A DNA stretch of 64,000 nt from Pseudomonas fluorescens (GTDB lineage Bacteria > Pseudomonadota > Gammaproteobacteria > Pseudomonadales > Pseudomonadaceae), in NCBI RefSeq assembly GCF_001648775.1, contig NZ_LVEJ01000013.1, forward strand, positions 124,001 to 188,000. The letters are read 5' to 3'. A program made the translations under genes and the position numbers. The notes beneath the pieces were generated by a model. It did no database searches, was not told where the DNA came from, and saw only the letters and a program-made list of their open reading frames with translations. Positions 36,128 to 46,390 of this stretch are shown one piece after another (the stretch's first letter is position 1; every line of letters begins with the position of its first letter).

Positions 36128-36733
36128 ATGACGGCTTTGTTGACTCGCCGCAAGGTGCTTGCGGGAATGGGCGTGCTCGGGCTCGGCCTGCTCGCCGGCT
36201 GCGACACCCGCGGCCAACTGTCGTACAAGTACGGCAAGGATCTGAGTAACAAGATCATGGGGCGCACCTTCAAACTGAAGAACACCGATGGCGAAACCAT
36301 GACGCTGTCGAGCTTTCGCGGCATGATGCCGATGGTCTTCTTCGGCTTCACCCAGTGCCCGGCAGTCTGCCCGACTACCCTGGCCCGCGCGGCGAAAATC
36401 AAGAAGCTGATGGGCGCCGATGGCGATCGTTTGCAGGTGATTTTCATCAGCCTCGATCCCGAGCGCGACACGCCAGAAATCCTCGACGCCTACATGAAAG
36501 CCTTCGACCCGACCTTCGTTGCGTTGTACGGCACGCTTGAGGAAACCGCGGCCACGGCCAAGGAATTCGACGTGTTCTACGAGAAAGTCCCGGCCGGCGA
36601 CACCTACACCATCTCGCACACCGCCACCAGTTACGTTTACGACTCCAATGGTGGCCTGCGCCTGGGCCTGTCCACCTCGCTTTCGGCAGAACAATGCACG
36701 GAAGATTTGCTCACTGTTATGGAGGTTTGCTGA
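36128..36733 (+). CDS. Sco1/SenC-family copper chaperone lipoprotein
   Basis: A 201-aa thioredoxin-fold periplasmic protein that delivers copper to cytochrome c oxidase (CuA site) or keeps its cysteines reduced. The signal sequence has twin arginines (TRRKVLAG) and a lipobox LLAGC with Cys25. The copper ligands are the CPAVC motif (Cys77, Cys81) and His164 in TISHTAT. Its TGA overlaps the ATG of the PCuAC gene by one base, so the two are translated together. Confidence 0.92.
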   Translation: MTALLTRRKVLAGMGVLGLGLLAGCDTRGQLSYKYGKDLSNKIMGRTFKLKNTDGETMTLSSFRGMMPMVFFGFTQCPAVCPTTLARAAKIKKLMGADGDRLQVIFISLDPERDTPEILDAYMKAFDPTFVALYGTLEETAATAKEFDVFYEKVPAGDTYTISHTATSYVYDSNGGLRLGLSTSLSAEQCTEDLLTVMEVC

Positions 36734-37212
36734 TGCAACCTGTTCTGAACCACATCAAACGCGCTGTCATCGGGCTGTCTCTGCTGGGCCTGTCGTTCCA
36801 GGTCTCGGCGCAGACCCAAGTCGACGACGCCTGGGTCCGTGCCACCGTGCCGACCCAGTCCGCCAGCGGCGCGTTCATGACCCTCACCGCCGACAGCGAC
36901 AGCAAGTTGCTCAGCGTCGCGACGCCGGTGGCCAAAGACGTGCAAATCCACGAAATGACCATGAAGAACGACGTCATGAGCATGGGCCCGGTGAAGTTCG
37001 TCGAACTGCCGGCCGGCAAAGCCGTCAAGCTTGATCCGAACGGCTACCACGTGATGCTGATGGGCCTGACCGGTCAGTTGAAAGAAGGCGAAAGCGTGCC
37101 GCTGACCCTGACCGTGGAAAACGCCAAAGGCGAGAAAGAGACCATCGAGGTTAAAGCGCCGGTGCGCGCGCTGACCAACATGGAAGGTCACGATCACAGC
37201 AAGATGCATTGA
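36733..37212 (+). CDS. PCu(A)C-family periplasmic copper chaperone
   Basis: A 159-aa periplasmic Cu(I) carrier with a signal peptide ending near SAQ. The canonical H-X10-M-X21-H-X-M site is complete: His73, Met84, His106, Met108. The C terminus is His/Met-rich (GHDHSKMH). An open frame begins 39 nt earlier, but ATG 36733 has GGAGG 7 nt upstream and overlaps the Sco stop, so I use it. PCuAC and Sco cooperate in assembling the CuA centre of cytochrome oxidase, which fits this two-gene operon. Confidence 0.93.
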   Translation: MQPVLNHIKRAVIGLSLLGLSFQVSAQTQVDDAWVRATVPTQSASGAFMTLTADSDSKLLSVATPVAKDVQIHEMTMKNDVMSMGPVKFVELPAGKAVKLDPNGYHVMLMGLTGQLKEGESVPLTLTVENAKGEKETIEVKAPVRALTNMEGHDHSKMH

Positions 37213-37230
37213 TCTGACTGAGCGGCAATA

Positions 37231-37275
37231 AAAAAGGGGCGGCCTGATTGATGATCAGGACCGCCCCTTTTTTTG
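37231..37275 (+). terminator. Rho-independent terminator of the sco-PCuAC operon
   Basis: A GGGGCGG...CCGCCCC stem, extended by CCTGAT/ATCAGG, is followed by a run of eight T. It lies 19 nt after the PCuAC stop. The A-run on the other side could also serve the converging minus-strand gene. Confidence 0.9.
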
Positions 37276-37333
37276 ACACGCATGCCTGATCCTGGGCCCA
37301 TTGATAGGGCGAAGACAATAACTCGCCGACAAC

Positions 37334-38044
37334 TCAACCGTTACGCGACAGTGCCTTGCGCACGCTGCTGCTGGTCATGCCTGCAGGTTTGGCGGTTGCC
37401 TGAGGCTGAGGCTGAGGTTGCTCAGGCATTTGCACCTGGCCGGACCGCCCTGCGTGGTATTGGCTTTCGACCTGCTGGTTCAAACGGGCCAAAAAGGCTT
37501 CCAGTTCGGCGATCAACAGCTTCTTGCGCTTGGAGCCTTTGACGCACTCATAGAGGTAGTAGCCCGTCCCCACCAGAAAGCCCAACACACCGGCAACCAG
37601 ACCGATGCCGATCCATAGGGCAAAGGCAATCAACAAGGGCTTCCAGCGAAACGGCGACAACCCAAGCTCAGTGTTCAGCGCCTTGGCATCGCGAATCTGG
37701 TAGGTCTTGGCCGAGGCCTGGTTTTGCAGGTAGGTGTGCAGCACCTTCTCGCCATCCTTGCTCACCGCGCTGATCAGCGAAATGTCCTGGCCGCTGCGCA
37801 GAGGAATATCGAGCCCGCGAAAATTCACATCGTGCTCGATACCGTCCGCCGTTCTGATCCAGAACTCATGGTTGATCACCATCACCGAGTTGATGTGCAC
37901 CGCGATAGGCTGACCATTGCTGTCGAATTGCCCGTTGCCACCTGTGGAGGTGATGTGGGTTTCGCTCATTTTCTCGCTGCCCACCACTTCACCGCTCAAC
38001 ACGGTGAAATCAACGGTTACATCGCCATGGGTGAACTTGTGCAT
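37334..38044 (-). CDS. Conserved membrane protein of unknown function
   Basis: A 236-aa protein that I do not assign to a named family. Residues 1-130 are a soluble, mostly beta-like domain with no recognised catalytic motif. Residues about 133-165 are one or two hydrophobic membrane segments (LLIAFALWIGIGLVAGVLGF). A basic patch follows (KGSKRKK), then a Gln/Pro-rich tail (QPQPQPQ). I start at ATG 38044 because AAGGA lies 6 nt upstream. The open frame extends 15 codons further without a ribosome site. It is a single gene with no evident operon partner. Confidence 0.7.
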   Translation of the reverse strand: MHKFTHGDVTVDFTVLSGEVVGSEKMSETHITSTGGNGQFDSNGQPIAVHINSVMVINHEFWIRTADGIEHDVNFRGLDIPLRSGQDISLISAVSKDGEKVLHTYLQNQASAKTYQIRDAKALNTELGLSPFRWKPLLIAFALWIGIGLVAGVLGFLVGTGYYLYECVKGSKRKKLLIAELEAFLARLNQQVESQYHAGRSGQVQMPEQPQPQPQATAKPAGMTSSSVRKALSRNG

Positions 38045-38159
38045 TGGGGGTCCTTGATGCGTCGGTCGACGTTCGGGATAGAAATCCATAGGCCGCGAAT
38101 GCTACTAAGTGGCCATCTCCCTGTCCAGAACGCCCCGCCCCTCATGATTAATCGCCTTC

Positions 38160-39176
38160 TTAGCTCCCGGCGCCTTCATGCGCCTCGTCAAAGAAGTAAT
38201 CCTTCCAGCTCCCGGCCTTGTTCTTCAGCACACCGAGCTCCTGCAACTTCTCGGCATAGATAAAGGTGCGTTGCGGCACCACGGTGAAGTCGATTTCCGG
38301 ATCCTTGACGATCTGCTCGACCAGCGCCAGTGGCAACTTCGACTGCTCGACGCGGATGTAAGCCTGTGCCGCCGCCGGTTTATCGGCCTTGATGATCTTC
38401 TCGGCTTCCGCCAGTGCGGCGTAGAACGCCTTATAGGTTTTCGGGTTTTCGTCGTGGAATTTTTCCGTGGTGTAGAGCACGTTGAACGTCGCCTGCCCAC
38501 CAAGAATGTCGTAGGAACTCAGCACTTTGTGCACGTTGGGATTTTGCAGGGCCTGATACTGGAACGGCGGGCTGGAGAAGTGCGAGTTGATTTCCGAACC
38601 GCCGGCAATCAGTGCCGCCGTCGCGTCCGGGTGCGGCAGGCTGACCGAGATGTCGTCGAATTTCTTGTACTGCGCGTCGCCGAATTCCTTGGCGGTCTCG
38701 ATCTGCAAGGTGCGCGACTGGAAGCCCACGCCCGCTGCCGGCACGGCGATACGGTCCTTGTCGCTGAAATCCTTGAGGGTCTTGATGTTCGGATTGTTGG
38801 TCAGCAAATAGTTGGGCATCGAGCCCAGTGCGGCGATGGCTTTGACGTTCTGTTTGCCCTTGGTGCGGTCCCACACGGTGAGCATCGGCGGCACGCCGGC
38901 AGACACCACGTCGAGCGCGCCGGTCAGCAGCGCTTCGTTCATCGCGGTGGCGCCGGAAATGCTGTTCCAGTCGACCTTGATGTCGAGGCCCTGTTCTTTA
39001 CCGTGCTTTTCGATCAGTTGCTGATCGCGCACCACGTCGAGAATCAGGTAACCAATGCCGAATTGCTGGGCGATGCTGATCTTGCCTTCGGCGTGGGCGC
39101 CGGTGCTGAACAGCGCGCTGGCTGCCAGGGAAGCGGCCAACAGAGTCAGCGCGGAACGTTTGAACGGTGTGGCCAT
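38160..39176 (-). CDS. NitT/TauT-type ABC transporter substrate-binding protein (orphan)
   Basis: A 338-aa periplasmic solute-binding protein with a clear signal peptide (cleavage likely after AHA near residue 29). The type-2 periplasmic binding fold is suggested by ISIAQQFGIGYLILDVV, the GALDVVSAGVPP segment and the D-K-D-R-IAVPAAG segment, as in sulfonate, nitrate and taurine binding proteins. A GAGG lies 6 nt before the ATG. No permease or ATPase gene is adjacent, so the transporter is incomplete here. Substrate is unknown; aliphatic sulfonates or related small anions are the usual ligands. Confidence 0.85.
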   Translation of the reverse strand: MATPFKRSALTLLAASLAASALFSTGAHAEGKISIAQQFGIGYLILDVVRDQQLIEKHGKEQGLDIKVDWNSISGATAMNEALLTGALDVVSAGVPPMLTVWDRTKGKQNVKAIAALGSMPNYLLTNNPNIKTLKDFSDKDRIAVPAAGVGFQSRTLQIETAKEFGDAQYKKFDDISVSLPHPDATAALIAGGSEINSHFSSPPFQYQALQNPNVHKVLSSYDILGGQATFNVLYTTEKFHDENPKTYKAFYAALAEAEKIIKADKPAAAQAYIRVEQSKLPLALVEQIVKDPEIDFTVVPQRTFIYAEKLQELGVLKNKAGSWKDYFFDEAHEGAGS

Positions 39177-39250
39177 GACAACCTCGCAGCAGGGGGTGGT
39201 GTGCTGAAAGGCCTGACTTTATCGCTATAAAAAATAGAAATTAAATACCT

Positions 39251-40270
39251 TTATCGCATATCGATAGCACGTGAACGTCTGGCCGGCGAAACTCGCCGCG
39301 CGGTTTCCACAAAGGGCGTGACGATCAGGCTGTACAGCGTGAGGTAGCGCTCGCGATCCGCCTCGCCGGTGCCGAAACGCAGCGGTTCAGGTGTTGAGGT
39401 GGTGACGTAGAGCGTGCCGAACATCCAGTCCCACACGGAAAAATTGGTGGCAAAGTTCTTGTTGCGGTGGCGCATGGCGTCGCTGTGATGGATCTGGTGC
39501 TGAGCCGGGCTGTTGAGCACATGCTCGAGGGTCGGGCCAAACGACAGCCAGACATGGCTGTGACGCAGGTTCGCCCCCAGGCTGTTGAGCAACAGCACCA
39601 GCCCGGTTACACCCAACAAGGTGTAGCGACTGACTTCCCCACCACAGAGATACCAGACCACGCCGGCAAATGCGGCGATGCCGGCAATCATCACCAGCCG
39701 TTCGACCAGCGTTTCGACCACGTGAATGCGACTCGCCGTGGCCGGTACCAGCACCGGCGCCGAGTGATGCACCTTGTGAAACTCCCACAGAAAGCGCGAA
39801 TGAAAGGCGCGATGAATCCAGTAATGCAGGAAGTCCTTGAGCAGGAATACGCCGACTCCGTAGCACAGCGCGATCAACGGATGATCCGGCACTTGCTCGC
39901 GGGCGCCCCAGAGTTGGGTAAAAAACCGTTGATAGTCGGCGGACCTGAGGATGTAAGGATCGACCAGCCCCGCGATCGGCAACACCCAAACCACCTTGAG
40001 AATGGCCTTGATGAAGTAATAGCGATAATCCAGCCACGCCGAGCGATGAGCGAATACGCGAGCACCGCCGATGAACTGCCAGAACGACTCGGAGTCGGTC
40101 AGTGCGCGGGATTTTCTGTAGCGAAACAAACCGTAGGCGACGGCGCAAGACGCGATGAGGAACACCACGCCGAGGCGACCATTGAGATCGAACAGGCCAA
40201 TGAATTGCCCGCTGACCGGGGCGATGACCCACCGATCAAGGTGAGCGTAAAGTGGCGCGAGAACATCCAC
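39251..40270 (-). CDS. Sterol desaturase / fatty-acid hydroxylase family membrane enzyme
   Basis: A 339-aa integral membrane protein of the di-iron hydroxylase superfamily. The histidine boxes are HYWIHRAFH, HKVHHSA and HQIHHSDAMRH, which would bind the two irons. Hydrophobic segments flank them. The start is GTG 40270 with GGAG about 10 nt upstream. The bacterial members act on lipids, carotenoids or other hydrophobic substrates; the substrate here is unknown. It lies 74 nt upstream of the binding-protein gene on the same strand, but no functional link is evident. Confidence 0.85.
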   Translation of the reverse strand: MDVLAPLYAHLDRWVIAPVSGQFIGLFDLNGRLGVVFLIASCAVAYGLFRYRKSRALTDSESFWQFIGGARVFAHRSAWLDYRYYFIKAILKVVWVLPIAGLVDPYILRSADYQRFFTQLWGAREQVPDHPLIALCYGVGVFLLKDFLHYWIHRAFHSRFLWEFHKVHHSAPVLVPATASRIHVVETLVERLVMIAGIAAFAGVVWYLCGGEVSRYTLLGVTGLVLLLNSLGANLRHSHVWLSFGPTLEHVLNSPAQHQIHHSDAMRHRNKNFATNFSVWDWMFGTLYVTTSTPEPLRFGTGEADRERYLTLYSLIVTPFVETARRVSPARRSRAIDMR

Positions 40271-40373
40271 GGAGGCTGATCTCCATTAGAGGACGAGCAT
40301 TGTAAATCGCAACGGTTCGCAAATGCAGCCTTTACAGATCAAAGGATCGCTGCATCAGCCAACACCCTTCAAA

Positions 40374-40463
40374 TGTGGGAGCGAGCCTGCTCGCGAAGGG
40401 GCCAGAGCAGTCAACATTGCTTGCGCCTGACACAACGCTTTCGGGAGCAGGCTCGCTCTCACA
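40374..40463. repeat. REPIN upstream of the sulfatase-like gene
   Basis: TGTGGGAGCGAGCCTGCTCG and a slightly diverged inverted copy. It sits in a 437-nt gap (40271-40707) between divergent genes. Apart from this and presumed promoters I see nothing else in the gap. Confidence 0.88.
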
Positions 40464-40707
40464 CTGATCGTTTGCAAGCCGCTTGTTAAACAGCCTGAAA
40501 CAATAAATCCGTTGAGACGCTGCGGCAGCAATAACGCCGATTGCCGCGCAACACGAACGCCCCATCTGGGCTGCAGACATTCCTGGCCCCGCCGCAGCCA
40601 TCCCGCCACCGTCTCAGCTGTGCGTTTAAAAGGGCGATCAGACAGCCTACCCTTGGTATCATCGCGCACACTTTTTTGACGTTTTGATGACTGGAAGGTC
40701 TTTTTTT

Positions 40708-42918
40708 GTGAGCGCTCTTTTTCACCGGTTGCGACAGTCGCACGCCCGCCTCTTTTCACTGATCGTTCTGGTGCTGATCGTGCCGCTGTGCCTGCGCGCA
40801 GCCCTCGGCTGGTCGACACCGCTGGGTTACCTGTCGGATCTGGCCATTGGCAGCCTGCTGGTGGTGTTGCTGCATCGTCGCGCGTGGTGGCTGGCGCTGC
40901 CGGTGTTGCTGTTCTGGGGATTGCTCGCGGTGGCGACGGCGGAACTGGTCAGCGCCGTCGGCCGGCTGCCGACGCCTTCCGACATTCATTACCTGATCGA
41001 TCCGCAGTTCGTCGAAAACTCCACGGGCGGTGGCCTGGCACACCCGGCAATCGGCATCAGCCTGCTGCTGGCGTTGTTGTTTTGGTTGCTGACGCAATTC
41101 AGCGCACGCGGCGTGTCGCGCCCGGCCCTGCCCCGCGCGGTTTGGGCCGCACCGCTGGTGCTGTTCGCCGCCCACTGGGGCGCGCAAAACCTGTGGCCGA
41201 GTGAGGCCGACCCATGGCGCCTGTACAACCTGCCGCATCAATTGCTGGCGAGCGAGGTCGCTGATCTGCAGATCCAGGCCGAGGAGTGGCTGGACGGCGA
41301 CGTCGAAGAAGCCGCACCGGCCATGGCCGGGCTCACCGATGTCGACCTCAACGGGCAGAAATTGCTCGCCGCTTCGGGGCAGGCGCGCAATGTGCTGATC
41401 ATCGCGCTGGAAGGCATTCCCGGCGCCTACATCCGCGCCAACCGCGAAGCCATCGGCAGCCATTATCAGGAAGACCTGATGCCCAACCTCAGCCGCTGGG
41501 CCGAGCGCGGCATGAATACCCCGGATTACGTGCTGCACACGCACCAGACCATTCGCGGTCTGTACGCGATGCTCTGCGGCGATTACGACAAACTCAACAA
41601 CGGCACGCCCAAAGGCGTGGAAATGCTCACCCTCAATGAGCGCAATCAAGCCTGTCTGCCGGCGCAGCTGCGCGAGCACGGCTTCAGTACCCACTACCTG
41701 CAAGGCGCCGGCCTGCGCTTCATGGCCAAAGACAAGATCATGCCGCACATCGGTTTCGATGCGACCCATGGCCTGGAATGGTTCAGCAACAGCAACTATC
41801 TGGAATTCCCGTGGGGCAAGGATGACAAGGCGTTCTTCGAGGGCGCGCTGGACTATGTCGACCAACTGAAAAAACACCAGCAACCGTGGATGCTGACCTT
41901 GTTGACCGTCGGCACTCATCAGCCCTACTCCGCGCCGGAGGACTATCTGCAGCGCTATGAAACGCCGAAACAGGCCGCCGTCGGTTATCTGGACGATGCG
42001 CTGGATCAGTTCCTCGCAGGCCTTGAGCGCCAGGGTGTGCTCAAAGACACGCTGGTGGTGATCACCTCGGACGAATCCCACGGCATCGACGGCGTGCGCC
42101 TGGCCTCGTCGTGGGGCTTCAATCTGACGCTGGCACCGGAGCACGAACAACTGCCACGCCTGAACAAAGGCGTCTACGGCCACGTCGACTTGAGCACGTC
42201 GATCCTCGACTATTTCGACTTGCCGGTGCCAACCGCACTGAGCGGGCGCTCGCTGTTTCGCGACTACGATTCCGGGCGCGAAATCATGTCGTTCACCAAC
42301 GGCAAATTGCGCTACCACAACGGTCAGGGGATCTTCTCCGAATGCGACATGCCGCGCCGTTGCCGCTATTACGAAAGCGCCGGTTTCATTGCCGAGCGCG
42401 CCACCTTCAAAGGCACCTACAGTGGCCATCCGGCGCGCCAGATCGCCGCGCGGGCCAATGCCCTCGACTTGTCATTGCTGCGCACCCCGCTCAACCATCG
42501 TTATCAGTTCGGCAGCACCAACATCATCCAGCTGCAAGCACAGATCAACAATGACTGGGCCGACAACCTGATCGGCGCGCAATACCTGGAAATGCCCAAA
42601 GGCTCGCACACCCGCGTGCGCCTGACCGTGCGTTCGGTCGATCCGCAGCAGGCGGCGTACATTCAACTCAAGGCCAAGGAGTTTGAACAGGACGTGCAGA
42701 TCGGTTTGCCACCGGAGATGGTTGCAACCGCCGAGCAACCACTGGAAATGAACTTCAGCTTCGACAACCCGCAAGAGCGCAAAGCGTTTTCCTTCCATTT
42801 GCTGGGTTATGGCTCAGGTGCGGTGGAAGTGACCGATTTCAGTGTGATTACGCAGCTACCGGGTCAGGACGATTTGCTGGATGAGTTACCTGAGGACGAG
42901 GCTGCGCAATCGAGTTGA
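40708..42918 (+). CDS. LTA synthase-like membrane sulfatase-fold protein
   Basis: A 736-aa protein with about five N-terminal membrane segments (residues 15-160) and a large periplasmic alkaline-phosphatase/sulfatase-type domain. Motifs include NVLIIALEG (metal-binding start), HTHQTIRGLYAMLCGDY (with the likely nucleophile Thr), TVGTHQPY and VITSDESHGIDG. The family transfers phosphoglycerol or phosphoethanolamine groups in the envelope; in Gram-negatives the acceptor is often a periplasmic glucan or lipid A. I chose GTG 40708 because GGAAGG lies 9-10 nt upstream; ATG 40687 is in frame but lacks a ribosome site. The acceptor is unknown. Confidence 0.85.
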   Translation: MSALFHRLRQSHARLFSLIVLVLIVPLCLRAALGWSTPLGYLSDLAIGSLLVVLLHRRAWWLALPVLLFWGLLAVATAELVSAVGRLPTPSDIHYLIDPQFVENSTGGGLAHPAIGISLLLALLFWLLTQFSARGVSRPALPRAVWAAPLVLFAAHWGAQNLWPSEADPWRLYNLPHQLLASEVADLQIQAEEWLDGDVEEAAPAMAGLTDVDLNGQKLLAASGQARNVLIIALEGIPGAYIRANREAIGSHYQEDLMPNLSRWAERGMNTPDYVLHTHQTIRGLYAMLCGDYDKLNNGTPKGVEMLTLNERNQACLPAQLREHGFSTHYLQGAGLRFMAKDKIMPHIGFDATHGLEWFSNSNYLEFPWGKDDKAFFEGALDYVDQLKKHQQPWMLTLLTVGTHQPYSAPEDYLQRYETPKQAAVGYLDDALDQFLAGLERQGVLKDTLVVITSDESHGIDGVRLASSWGFNLTLAPEHEQLPRLNKGVYGHVDLSTSILDYFDLPVPTALSGRSLFRDYDSGREIMSFTNGKLRYHNGQGIFSECDMPRRCRYYESAGFIAERATFKGTYSGHPARQIAARANALDLSLLRTPLNHRYQFGSTNIIQLQAQINNDWADNLIGAQYLEMPKGSHTRVRLTVRSVDPQQAAYIQLKAKEFEQDVQIGLPPEMVATAEQPLEMNFSFDNPQERKAFSFHLLGYGSGAVEVTDFSVITQLPGQDDLLDELPEDEAAQSS

Positions 42919-42965
42919 TTGTTTATTGAGTTGGCAGGATGGTTGAGTGCCCCGCCAATGCTGGG

Positions 42966-43352
42966 TCAATTATTTTTTCTTTCAATATCGAACGCTCCCT
43001 TCACCGTCGTTTTATCTTTCAAAGTGAAGGTAATGTTTCCAATAACCCTTACTCGATATTTATCATGAAAATTAAATGTCGCTTCAGCTGACTCGTACTC
43101 GACGTGAACCCCTTCAATAATGACTCCCCACTCAACTGGCGCGTCTTTATTCGTCACTGTGTGCGGGCCCAAGCCCTCCAGTTTCCTGGACACAGTAAAG
43201 GCTACCGAACTTGGTCCATAGCCCTCTCCAAGAAGATGAAAATCATCCTTAAGATTATCAAAAGCTACTTCTTTAGTAGCCAGAAATACAATTCCATTTT
43301 TCGATGCGTCGAAAGTGCCTTTGGCATTATATTCTTTTTCGCCTTCACTCAT
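42966..43352 (-). CDS. Small orphan protein in an AT-rich island
   Basis: A 128-aa soluble protein that I do not recognise, predicted mostly beta, with no signal peptide, cysteines or membrane segment. AAAGGAAAA lies 8 nt before the ATG, so it is probably expressed. The gene and its upstream flank (to about 43490) are clearly richer in A and T than everything around, and codon use (AAA, TTT, ATA) differs from its neighbours. This suggests recent acquisition. It stands alone between the sulfatase-like gene and katG. Confidence 0.65.
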   Translation of the reverse strand: MSEGEKEYNAKGTFDASKNGIVFLATKEVAFDNLKDDFHLLGEGYGPSSVAFTVSRKLEGLGPHTVTNKDAPVEWGVIIEGVHVEYESAEATFNFHDKYRVRVIGNITFTLKDKTTVKGAFDIERKNN

Positions 43353-43518
43353 AAATAATTTTCCTTTTATTGAATCGAACCGTCACACCATTTATCCCGA
43401 ATCAAAACTAATTCATCGCTGCAATCACTACCACTGTCAGATCTGACAGTCCTTTAGCTCATTTCGAAGTAAAAACCCGTCCCTTCATTATCTAAAACAC
43501 AACGCTGAAAGAGCCTGC

Positions 43519-43544
43519 CTATCACCCTCCAATAGTCGGCCTAT
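43519..43544. promoter_or_regulatory. Possible OxyR-like site upstream of katG
   Basis: CTAT-N9-ATAG-N5-CTAT lies about 85 nt before the katG start. The outer CTAT spacing equals that of an OxyR site (22 nt), but the middle ATAG is shifted by 2 nt, so the match is imperfect. OxyR control of katG is well known in other bacteria. Confidence 0.2.
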
Positions 43545-43547
43545 TAG

Positions 43548-45899
<2,352 letters not shown>

Positions 45900-45914
45900 T
45901 TTTTTCGGAAAATG

Positions 45915-45946
45915 AAAACGCCGCGTTTTTAATGCGGCGTTTTTTT
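45915..45946 (+). terminator. katG terminator
   Basis: A hairpin with arms AACGCCGC/GCGGCGTT is followed by a T-run, 15 nt after the katG stop. Confidence 0.9.
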
Positions 45947-45994
45947 GCATGTACGGCTTGGGGATTTATGTTGATGCATAAATCTTACCCCCTC

Positions 45995-46036
45995 ACCCCA
46001 GCCCTCTCCCCCAAGGGGGCGAGGGGGAAAGGGAGC
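45995..46036. repeat. CCCTCTCCCCC-type palindromic element
   Basis: CCCTCTCCCCC AA GGGGGCGAGGG is an inverted repeat just before the 103-bp tandem array and related to the palindrome inside that array. It is a common type of intergenic element in Pseudomonas. Confidence 0.6.
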
Positions 46037-46044
46037 AGATCGGG

Positions 46045-46353
46045 GGCCGTTCAGAATCTGAGTTCGACTCCGCACTTTCAGGTCGGCGTATAGCGCAAAA
46101 ACACCCCGGTCAGTCCCCTCTCCCACTGGGAGAGGGTTAGGGTGAGGGGCCGTTCAGAATCTGAGTTCGACTCCGGACGTTCAGGTCGGTGTATAGCGCA
46201 AAAACACCCCGGTCAGTACCCTCTCCCACTGGGAGAGGGTTAGGGAGAGGGGCCGTTCAGAATCTGAGTTCGACTCCGGACGTTCAGGTCGGCGTATAGC
46301 GCAAAAACACCTCGGTCAGTCCCCTCTCCCACTGGGAGAGGGTTAGGGTGAGG
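46045..46353. repeat. Three tandem copies of a 103-bp unit
   Basis: The unit starts GGCCGTTCAGAATCTGAG at 46045, 46148 and 46251. A truncated fourth start (GGCCGC) lies at 46353. Each unit carries GTTCAGAATCTGAGTTCGAC, then GTATAGCGCAAAAACACC, and ends in the palindrome CCCTCTCCCACTGGGAGAGGG. The copies differ at only a few positions. The array fills the space between the convergent katG and pepN genes. Confidence 0.9.
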
Positions 46354-46390
46354 GCCGCTCCAAAGCTGGAACACCGACGCCAACACACCA

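Noticed and set aside
40756..42429. 557-aa minus-strand open frame inside the sulfatase-like gene
   Set aside because: It is antisense to a gene with clear motifs and has Gln/Arg-rich low-complexity translation.
45995..46353. The katG-pepN repeat array as a CRISPR
   Set aside because: The units are 103 bp in direct tandem with no variable spacers, and no cas genes are present.
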